Part shown: piece after piece, positions 57,655-64,000 of the stretch
Layout: each line of letters begins with the position of its first letter
Position numbering within the stretch: the stretch's first letter is position 1
Assembly: GCA_022844045.1 (NCBI GenBank)
Contig: JALHMM010000009.1
Span: 1-64,000 of the forward strand
Reading direction: 5' to 3'
Source: Reyranellaceae bacterium
GTDB taxonomy: Bacteria; Pseudomonadota; Alphaproteobacteria; Reyranellales; Reyranellaceae
DNA length: 64,000 bases
Notes under the pieces: model-generated
The model's database searches: none
Told to the model about the DNA's origin: nothing
Seen by the model: the letters and a program-made list of their open reading frames with translations, nothing else
Made by a program: the position numbers and the translations under genes

Positions 57655-58635
57655 CTACCGCTTCAGCACTTCCTTGTTCACCACGTTGTTCGGGTCGGGC
57701 TTGCCGTCGAACACGTCGAGCACGTTCTGCACCGTGGCCTGGGCCATGCGGGCCGAGGACTCGACCGTCACGCCGGCCATGTGCGGCGCCATGATGATGT
57801 TGGGCAGCGAGCAGAGCTTGTGGATCTCGGTCGGCGGCTCCTTGTCGAGCACGTCGAGACCGGCGGCCTTGATCACGCCGCCCTTGAGCGCGTCGTAGAG
57901 CGCGTCCTCGTTGATGATGCCGCCGCGCGCGGTGTTGACGATGTAGGCCGTCTTCTTCATCGCCGCGAGCTCGTTGGCGCCGATCAGGTTGATCGTCTCC
58001 GTGTTCTTCGGGCAGTGCACGGTGACGAAATCGGCGCGCGCCAGCCCGGCCTTCAAATCGCTGACCGGCTCGCAGCCGGCGGCGCGGATGGTCTCGGCCT
58101 TCACGTAGGGATCGTAGACCAGCACGGACATCTCCATGCCCAGCGCGCGCTTGGCGGTGCGCGTGCCGATGCGGCCAAAGCCGATGATCAGCAGGGTCTT
58201 CTGCCAGAGATCGACGGGCATGTCGTGGCGGCGGTCCTGCCAGCGGTTCTCCTTGACCATGCGGTCGTAGTCGAGCGCGCGCTTGGCCACCGCCATCATC
58301 AGGAACATCGCGTGCTCGGCGACCGTCACCGAGTTGGCGACGCCGGCGATCATCAGCGGCAGGCCGCGCTTGGTCAACGCCGGCACGTCGACGGTGTCGT
58401 AGCCGACGCCGATGCGCGCCGCGCACATCAGCTTGCTCGCGACCTGCAGCTCGGGCTCGCCCAGCGGTGTGAGACCCAAGGTCACGCCGTGCGCCTCTTT
58501 CAGCGCCTCGTGGAACTGCGCCGTGGTGAAGTTGTTGAGGACCACCGCCTCGACATCGTCACGCGCGTCGACGAGCGCCATGCCGGCGGGATGCATCCCC
58601 ATGGGCATCAGGATGCGCTTCATATTGGTGGCCAT
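57655..58635 (-). CDS. D-isomer-specific 2-hydroxyacid dehydrogenase
   Basis: 326 aa from the ATG at 58635 with GGGAGAGGA upstream. LLIIGFGRIGTRTAKRA is the NAD site, IVNTARGGIINEDAL holds the catalytic Arg, a Glu follows in LDVLDKEPP, and APHMAGVT gives the His (NIIMAPHMAG, Met where Ile or Thr is usual). It resembles SerA/hydroxypyruvate reductase. A phosphoglycerate role is unlikely because no ACT domain is present. Confidence 0.88.
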   Translation of the reverse strand: MATNMKRILMPMGMHPAGMALVDARDDVEAVVLNNFTTAQFHEALKEAHGVTLGLTPLGEPELQVASKLMCAARIGVGYDTVDVPALTKRGLPLMIAGVANSVTVAEHAMFLMMAVAKRALDYDRMVKENRWQDRRHDMPVDLWQKTLLIIGFGRIGTRTAKRALGMEMSVLVYDPYVKAETIRAAGCEPVSDLKAGLARADFVTVHCPKNTETINLIGANELAAMKKTAYIVNTARGGIINEDALYDALKGGVIKAAGLDVLDKEPPTEIHKLCSLPNIIMAPHMAGVTVESSARMAQATVQNVLDVFDGKPDPNNVVNKEVLKR

Positions 58636-58695
58636 ATCGATCCTCTCCCTGGATTTGCGCGGCACCCTGTCACGCCCGTGGGCGCGCCGCATCCC

Positions 58696-59505
58696 TCATG
58701 TCGCGGAAGCTGCCTTGCCGAAAAGGAAATCCAGCAGGATCCGCTGATAGGCGTCGGGCACGACGTTGGGAAAGAAATGCCCGCCATAGGGCAGGACCAC
58801 CGTACGGCAGTCCGGCACCAACCTGCCGATCTCCTCGGTGAAATAGGACGGTGTCACCTGGTCGTCGCGCGCGCCGATCGCCAGGGTCGGCGCGCCGATG
58901 CGATGCATCTGATCGCGCCGGTCGTGCGCGACGATGGCGGCGATGCGTGACAGCAGGATCTCGGGCACCGGGATGGTCTCCTGCGCGCGCGCCTCGTTGG
59001 CCGCCAGCACGTCGTCGTGGTCGCGGATCCAGGCCGGCGCGTGCAGCGCCAGGCCGCTGGTCTTCAGATACGCCTCCGGTCCGAGTTCGCGCAGCACCGT
59101 GGCGCGCAGCTCGAAGCCGCGGCGAAAGAAGGCGTCGGTCTTGGCCCAGGTGCCGCACAGCACCAGCCGATCGATACGTTCAGGATGATCGATGGCGATC
59201 GCCTGACCCATCGCGCCACCGGTCGAATGCCCGACCCAATGCGCGCGCCCGACGCCCAGCGCGTCCATCAGCTGCAGCGCGTCGTCGGCCATCTGCTCGA
59301 CCGAGTAGTCGATGCGCGACAGCGCCGAGCGGCCGCAGCCGCGATGGTCGTGCAGGATCACCGTGAAGTGCCGCTCGAAAGCCTGGACATGCGGCTCCCA
59401 GAAGGTGGCGACGCCGCCCAGGCCGGTGACCAGCATCAAGGGCGGGCCGGAGCCGTGGGTTTCGAAGTACAGCGAGGCGCCGTCGCGCAGGGTGGTGTGG
59501 GGCAT
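58696..59505 (-). CDS. Alpha/beta hydrolase (RutD/3-oxoadipate enol-lactonase-like)
   Basis: 269 aa from the ATG at 59505; longer frames run back through a repeat element. VTGLGGVATFWEPH carries the oxyanion region, HDHRGCGRS follows, the nucleophile is in WVGHSTGGAMG, the acid in GARDDQVTPSYF and the His in PYGGHFFP. The pattern matches the enol-lactonase/RutD subgroup. Substrate unknown. Confidence 0.87.
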   Translation of the reverse strand: MPHTTLRDGASLYFETHGSGPPLMLVTGLGGVATFWEPHVQAFERHFTVILHDHRGCGRSALSRIDYSVEQMADDALQLMDALGVGRAHWVGHSTGGAMGQAIAIDHPERIDRLVLCGTWAKTDAFFRRGFELRATVLRELGPEAYLKTSGLALHAPAWIRDHDDVLAANEARAQETIPVPEILLSRIAAIVAHDRRDQMHRIGAPTLAIGARDDQVTPSYFTEEIGRLVPDCRTVVLPYGGHFFPNVVPDAYQRILLDFLFGKAASAT

Positions 59506-59541
59506 GGCTGCGCAGGGTAGCAGAACCACCACTGAAGCAAA

Positions 59542-59610
59542 TCTGTCATCCCGAGCTGAGCGAGGGATCTCGGCCGACACTAGATCCCTCGCTCCGCTCG
59601 GGATGACAGA
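59542..59610. repeat. Palindromic repeat, TGTCATCCC family, long form
   Basis: TCTGTCATCCCGAGC..GAGCGAGGGATCT pairs with AGATCCCTCGCTCCGCTCGGGATGACAGA around a short centre. It lies between the divergent hydrolase and phosphodiesterase genes. A decayed partial arm also occurs near 55790. Confidence 0.85.
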
Positions 59611-59656
59611 GACGGATTGGTCTATGGTATCGCTGGTTCGCGGGAGCAGGTGACAC

Positions 59657-60925
59657 ATGGCCGATCGACGCGTGGTGCTGGTGATCTGCGACGGGCATCG
59701 TCGCGACTTCGTGCGGCCCGAGCTGTGCCCGGCGATCGTCGATCTCGGCCGCTTCGGCCGGCGCTTCGGGAATCATCGCGGCGTCTTCCCATCGGTGACG
59801 CGCGCCTCCTCGGCGTCGATCGCCACCGGCTGCCATCCGGCACGGCACGGCCTGCACGGCAACACCATGGGCCTGCCCGACGGTGACGGTGTGGTCGTGC
59901 ACGATGTCGGTCCGCCGCAGTTCCGCGACGCCATGCGCCAGGCGCTGGGTCGCACCTTGAAGGCTCCAACGTTGGCCGAACGCTTGCGCGACGCCGGCGG
60001 TTCGATCGTGTTCTCCAATGTCTCGCCCGGCGCCGCCTATTTCCAGGATCCCGACGGGCACGGCCACGTCTATCACCGCGCCGGCTCCTTCGCGCCCGGC
60101 TTGGTGCCGATCAGCGGCGCCGGAAGGCTCGACATCGCCAAGGACGCCTCGGGCGATCGTGCCATGGCTGCGCGTTTCTGCCAGGAGGTGCTGCGCGAGC
60201 GCCGCCCGCCGCTCGCGGTGCTCTGGCTGAGCGACCCCGACGCCACCATGCACGCCAGCGAACTCGGCGGCCCTGTACATCTGCGAGCGATCGCGTCAGC
60301 CGATGCCTGTGTGGCGCAAGTCCGCGCCACCGTCGATGCGTTGCGTGCGTCGGGCGAGGACATCCTGCTGATCGTCGGCTCCGACCACGGGCAGGAGACC
60401 GTCACCGGCGCGATCGAGGTCGATCGCCTGCTGGTCGAGGCCGGCCTGAAGGACTCGCTGGACTCGCGCGAGGTCGCGGTGGCCTCACAGGGCACCTCCG
60501 GCCTGATCTATGTCGCGCCGCGCGCCGCCCAACGCCGCGCCGCCATCGAGGCCTTCGTGCGCGCGCAGGATTGGGCCGATGGCGTGTTCGCGGGCGAGGG
60601 GCTGGCCGCGATCGGCATGGCGCCCGAGGGCCACCTGCACCTCGCCTTCAGCATGGCCAAGACCGAGGCGCCGAACGCACATGGCTGTCCTGGCGGTAGC
60701 CTGATCGTCGCCAAGGCGGGCGCCGCCGAGAAGCTCGGCCTGGGCCAGCACGGCGGCACCGGCCGCTTCGAGCAGGCGCCATTCCTGACCGTCGAAGGCG
60801 CCGGCTTCGCGCCGGGCACCGTCTGTGACGACCCCACCTGCATCGTCGACATCGCGCCCACGGTGCTGACGCATCTCGGCCTGCCCACCGACGACATGGA
60901 CGGCCGCGCACTGCAGGGGCTCTAG
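59657..60925 (+). CDS. Alkaline-phosphatase-superfamily protein (nucleotide pyrophosphatase/phosphodiesterase-like)
   Basis: 422 aa. VICDGHRRD supplies the first metal Asp. FPSVTRASSASIATGCHP holds the likely nucleophile Thr. WLSDPDATMH, GSDHGQETV and LGQHGGTGRFEQAPF provide the remaining Asp and His ligands, as in NPP-type two-zinc enzymes. There is no signal peptide, so it may be cytosolic, acting on a phosphodiester or phosphonate; the closest relatives include phosphonoacetate-hydrolase-like proteins. Confidence 0.82.
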   Translation: MADRRVVLVICDGHRRDFVRPELCPAIVDLGRFGRRFGNHRGVFPSVTRASSASIATGCHPARHGLHGNTMGLPDGDGVVVHDVGPPQFRDAMRQALGRTLKAPTLAERLRDAGGSIVFSNVSPGAAYFQDPDGHGHVYHRAGSFAPGLVPISGAGRLDIAKDASGDRAMAARFCQEVLRERRPPLAVLWLSDPDATMHASELGGPVHLRAIASADACVAQVRATVDALRASGEDILLIVGSDHGQETVTGAIEVDRLLVEAGLKDSLDSREVAVASQGTSGLIYVAPRAAQRRAAIEAFVRAQDWADGVFAGEGLAAIGMAPEGHLHLAFSMAKTEAPNAHGCPGGSLIVAKAGAAEKLGLGQHGGTGRFEQAPFLTVEGAGFAPGTVCDDPTCIVDIAPTVLTHLGLPTDDMDGRALQGL

Positions 60926-60932
60926 AGGTTTT

Positions 60933-61090
60933 CCTTCTCCCCGCGACGGCGGGGAGAAGGTGCCGAGCGTCAGCGAGGCGGATGAGGGGCTTCCCCGTCC
61001 AACAATATGCATCGTCGTCGTCGTCGAGACTCCGCGAAGCCCCTCATCCGCCCTTCGGGCACCTTCTCCCCGCCGTCGCGGGGGAGAAGG
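60933..61090. repeat. Palindromic intergenic element, family A copy 5
   Basis: Full-length copy with GACG/CGTC in place of GAAG/CTTC in the terminal loops, a compensated change on both ends. It separates convergent genes. Confidence 0.9.
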
Positions 61091-61094
61091 AAAG

Positions 61095-63428
61095 CTACTC
61101 CGCCGCGACCTTCATCGCCCCGCCGTGCAGCGCCTCCCAGATCGCGCGCGGCGTCGCCGGCATGTCGATGTGCTTCAGGCCGGTGGCTGGCTTGAGCGCG
61201 TCGACGATCGCGTTGATCACCGCCGGCGGCGAGCCGATGGCGCCCGCCTCGCCGGCGCCCTTCAGGCCCAGCGGGTTGGTCGTGCAGCGCGAGTGGTGCG
61301 TGTCGAAATGCACGTGCGGCACGATGTCGGCGCGCGGCAGCGCATAGTCCATGAACGAGCCCGACAGCAGCTGGCCGCTCTCGCTGTCGTAGACCGTGCG
61401 CTCGGTCAGCGCCTGGCCGACGCCCTGGCCGACGCCGCCATGCACTTGGCCCTGCAGCAGCAGCGGGTTCATCACCCCGCCGAAATCGTCGACGATGGTG
61501 TAGTTGACGATGGCGGGCGTGCCGGTGTCGGGATCGATCTCGATCTCGCAGATATGGCAGCCATTGGGGAAGGTCGCCGCGTCGGGCACGCGGGTGAACT
61601 CGTCGTCCAGCGGCTTGCCGCCGTGCTTGGGATCCTTCGCGGCCCGCGCGACGTCGAATAGCGAGACCCTGCGGTCGGTGCCGACGATGCGGAAGTCGCC
61701 GTCTTTGTACTCGACGTCCTGGGCTGACGCCTCGAGCATCGAGGCCGCCACCGGCTTGCCCTTGGCGATGATCGATTCGGATACGCCATAGACCGCGGCG
61801 CCGGCGACCGGGATCGAGCGTGAGCCGCCGGTCATGCCCTCGGGCGTCACGTCGCTGTCGCCCTGCACGATGCGGATGCGCTCGGCGTCGATGCCCAGTC
61901 GGTCCGACATGATCTGCGTGAACGCCGTCTCGTGGCCCTGGCCGTTGGTCTGCACGCCGAGATAGAGCGTGATCGTGTCGTCGGCGTTGAACTTGGCGAT
62001 CGCCGTTTCCTGCGGTGCGGCGCTGCATTTCTCGACATAGGTCGCCATGCCGATGCCGCGCAGCTTGCCGCGCTTCTTCGCCTCGGCGCGGCGCGACTCG
62101 AAGCTGCTCCACGACGCCTTCTGCATCGCCTTGCGCATCACCGTCTCGAAGTCGCCGGAGTCGTAGACGTCGCCCAGCGCGGTGTTGAACGGGATCTGGT
62201 TGGGCCGGATCAGGTTGCGCGCGCGGATCTCGTCGGGCGAGACGCCGACCTCGCGCGCGATGTGATCGACGAAACGCTCCAGCAGATAGGCAGCCTCGGG
62301 CCGGCCGGCGCCGCGATACGCGTCGGTCGGCACGGTGTTGGTCGCCATGCCCTTGACGTTCACGTAGATCGCCGGCGTCTGGTACAGGCCGGCCAGCATG
62401 CTCGATCCCGCCATGGTCGGGATGAAGGCCGAGAAGTGTGAGAGATAGGCGCCCAGCGCGGCGTAGGTGGTCACACGCAGGCCGAGGAAGCGGTGCTCGC
62501 TGTCGAGCGCCATCTCGGCGAACGAGACGTGGTCGCGGCCCTGCACGTCGGACAGGAAGGCCTCCTGGCGATCCGGGATCCACTTCACCGTGCGCTTCAG
62601 CAGACGCGAGGCCCAGACCACCAGCGGATATTCGGGGTGCATGAAGATTTTCATGCCAAAGCCGCCGCCGACGTCGCCGGTGCGCACCCGCAATTTGTCC
62701 TGGGGAATCTTCAGCACCATGTCGGCCAGCACCGGGCGGATGACGCTGACGCCCTGTGACGACACCCACAGGGTCGAGTGGTCCCGGGCCGCGTCGTGCT
62801 CGCAGATCGCGCCGCGCGGCTCCATCGAGTTGACGATCAGGCGCTGGTTGACGAGCTGCAGCTTCACCACGCGCTTGGCCGAGGCGAAGGCCTTGTCGGT
62901 GGCGGCGCGATCGCCCATCTCCCAGTCGAAGATCAGATTGTCCTTGATGTGTGGCCAGACCAGCGGCGCGCCCTTCTGCGCCGCGCCATAGGTGTCGACG
63001 GAATGCGGCAGCGGCTCGTAGTCGATCTCGATCAGCTCGGCGCCATCCTTGGCCTGCTCGAGCGTCTCGGCGACGACGAAGGCCACCGGATCGCCGACAT
63101 GGCGTACGACGCCGTTGGCCAGCATCGGCCGCGATGTGTCGGCGCGTTCGGTGCCGTCGCGATTGGTGATCGGCACCAGGCAGGGCAGGTCGCCGTAGCC
63201 CGCCGCCTTGACGTCGGCATAGGTGAAGACGCTCAGCACACCCGGCGCCTTCTTCGCCGCCGCGATGTCGATGCCGCGGATCCTGGCGTGCGCGTGCGGG
63301 CTGCGCAGCACATAGCCGCGCGCCACACCGATTCCGGCCTTGGTGTCGTCGGTGTAGCGCCCGCCGCCGGTCAGCAGGCGGGGATCCTCGACGCGACGCA
63401 CAGCTTGACCGATTCCGAACTTGGCCAT
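61095..63428 (-). CDS. Molybdenum hydroxylase large subunit, form II CoxL-like
   Basis: 777 aa from the ATG at 63428 with GAGGAG upstream. RVEDPRLLTGGGRYTDD opens the first domain, and TGDVGGGFGMK and QTNGQGHETAF are molybdopterin-cytosine-dinucleotide contacts. The active-site loop reads AYRGAGRPEA, the form II signature, not the AYxCSFR of true CO dehydrogenase. GLKGAGEAGAIGSPPAVINA includes the catalytic Glu. It should hydroxylate an unknown heterocycle or aldehyde. The FAD (CoxM) and 2Fe-2S (CoxS) subunit genes are not adjacent. Confidence 0.9.
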   Translation of the reverse strand: MAKFGIGQAVRRVEDPRLLTGGGRYTDDTKAGIGVARGYVLRSPHAHARIRGIDIAAAKKAPGVLSVFTYADVKAAGYGDLPCLVPITNRDGTERADTSRPMLANGVVRHVGDPVAFVVAETLEQAKDGAELIEIDYEPLPHSVDTYGAAQKGAPLVWPHIKDNLIFDWEMGDRAATDKAFASAKRVVKLQLVNQRLIVNSMEPRGAICEHDAARDHSTLWVSSQGVSVIRPVLADMVLKIPQDKLRVRTGDVGGGFGMKIFMHPEYPLVVWASRLLKRTVKWIPDRQEAFLSDVQGRDHVSFAEMALDSEHRFLGLRVTTYAALGAYLSHFSAFIPTMAGSSMLAGLYQTPAIYVNVKGMATNTVPTDAYRGAGRPEAAYLLERFVDHIAREVGVSPDEIRARNLIRPNQIPFNTALGDVYDSGDFETVMRKAMQKASWSSFESRRAEAKKRGKLRGIGMATYVEKCSAAPQETAIAKFNADDTITLYLGVQTNGQGHETAFTQIMSDRLGIDAERIRIVQGDSDVTPEGMTGGSRSIPVAGAAVYGVSESIIAKGKPVAASMLEASAQDVEYKDGDFRIVGTDRRVSLFDVARAAKDPKHGGKPLDDEFTRVPDAATFPNGCHICEIEIDPDTGTPAIVNYTIVDDFGGVMNPLLLQGQVHGGVGQGVGQALTERTVYDSESGQLLSGSFMDYALPRADIVPHVHFDTHHSRCTTNPLGLKGAGEAGAIGSPPAVINAIVDALKPATGLKHIDMPATPRAIWEALHGGAMKVAAE

Positions 63429-63488
63429 GGTGAACTCCTCGATTTGGCGCGACGTTAGCAAACCGGCCGGGTCGGCGTGCAAGGTTTT

Positions 63489-63660
63489 CCTTCGCCCCGC
63501 GACGACGGGGAGAAGGGAAGCATGCGGCGGGCGACAACCCTTCCCCCGGAGGGGGAAGGTGCCCGAAGGGCGGAAGGGGGATGTTGAAGCCGGACTCCGA
63601 GTGTGTTGAGACATCCCCCATCCGTCGCTGCGCGCCACCTTCCCCCTCCGGGGGAAGGTA
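63489..63660. repeat. Palindromic repeats in the 375-bp gap before the TPR gene
   Basis: A single CCTTCGCCCCGC..GGGGAGAAGG hairpin (63489-63516) is followed by a full CCTTCCCCC-type element (63539-63660) with GGGGGATG and CATCCCCC inside. The rest of the gap (63661-63803) shows no gene; it presumably contains the promoter of the TPR gene. Confidence 0.85.
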
Positions 63661-63803
63661 GAGACACTTTCGTCGGGAGTTAGGACAATTCTAGTGCCAC
63701 GGGGAACAGAGGCGGATAGCGGATTGGGATAGTTCGGTTGCCATCGAAGCAGTGACGACGGGCCTCAGGGTACGTCGCCGCCGCGCAACGACTGGAGAGG
63801 ACT

Positions 63804-64000
63804 ATGTTGATCAAGGACACCCACGGAAATGTGTTGACCGGCGCCTCGGGCGCCGCGCGCGAGCACTACGAAGCGGCGCTCGACCTCATGCGGGTCTATC
63901 GCAACGACCCGATGGCGAAGACGGAGGCCGCCCTCGCCGACAGCCCCGGCTTCGCCATGGCGCATGCGCTCAAGGCCTGGATGTTCCTGCTCGGCACCGA
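63804..64000 (+). CDS. TPR-repeat protein (TTC38-like), 3' end outside window
   Basis: The frame opens at an ATG (63804) with GGAGAGG at 63794-63800 and runs to the window edge, giving 65 complete codons. GAAREHYEAALDLMRVYRNDPMAK and ALADSPGFAMAHALKAWMFLLG (each a helix pair) resemble the N-terminus of bacterial TTC38-like TPR proteins. The function is unknown. Confidence 0.72.
   Translation, partial: MLIKDTHGNVLTGASGAAREHYEAALDLMRVYRNDPMAKTEAALADSPGFAMAHALKAWMFLLGT

Noticed and set aside
61095-63428. True aerobic CO dehydrogenase
   Set aside because: The active-site loop is AYRGAGR, not the AYxCSFR loop that carries the selanylcysteine of form I enzymes.

Overview
The window is GC-rich chromosomal DNA, most likely from an alphaproteobacterium (order not determinable by eye). 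The supporting signals are uvrA and ssb promoters that each carry a GTTC-N7-GTTC LexA box (the alphaproteobacterial SOS operator), a gyrA-coaD pair downstream of ssb, and a yajC-secD-secF-Mth938 operon followed by a phytoene-synthase-like gene. About 61 protein genes, two tRNA genes (Leu-CAA, Lys-TTT) and at least a dozen intergenic palindromic repeat elements are supported. No integrase, transposase, CRISPR array, rRNA or clear pseudogene was seen.

Layout. 1-7.3 kb: the 3' end of a catalytically degenerate CpaF-like ATPase, a D-aminoacylase-type amidohydrolase, panE, tRNA-Leu, then an acyl-CoA ligase, a quinone-oxidoreductase-like gene and a lactonase-type metallo-hydrolase. 7.4-11 kb: a MacAB-like tripartite export set whose adaptor carries a Spy/LTXXQ-like insert. 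11.05-11.3 kb: a non-coding cluster of GCGGACGTT repeats. 11.3-13.7 kb: a sulfatase and a DUF815 ATPase. 13.9-20 kb: YajC-SecD-SecF translocon subunits with homologues of two mitochondrial complex I assembly factors (NDUFAF3 and NDUFAF6), split by sodB and a PuuD-type membrane gene. 20-27.6 kb: hydrolases, an LLM-type oxidoreductase, trmFO, a RidA protein, an ECF42-type sigma factor with its YCII partner and a recognisable ECF42-type promoter, an acid-ceramidase-like Ntn hydrolase and a GNAT protein. 27.6-46.9 kb: housekeeping uvrA, ssb, gyrA and coaD. Between uvrA and ssb lies an 11-kb accessory block holding an AbrB-Doc toxin-antitoxin pair, two paralogous MFS transporters and a long minus-strand operon. 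That operon encodes a BMP-type ABC importer, a formamidase, a biuret-hydrolase-like enzyme and a second cysteine hydrolase. 47-49 kb: tRNA-Lys and small exported or membrane proteins. 49-55.7 kb: a class V aminotransferase, an XRE regulator, a methyltransferase and a surface O-acylation module (MBOAT, two SGNH hydrolases, a small TM protein). 55.8-64 kb: an HpcH/HpaI aldolase, an SDR, a D-2-hydroxyacid dehydrogenase, an alpha/beta hydrolase, a phosphodiesterase-like protein, an orphan form-II CoxL-like molybdenum hydroxylase subunit and the 5' end of a TPR gene.

Best candidate for a new system: the BMP importer plus three amide hydrolases and an MFS carrier (31.3-40.1 kb). It reads as an uptake-and-hydrolysis pathway for an unidentified nitrogen-rich amide or ureide. 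Three of its gene junctions are occupied by palindromic repeat elements.
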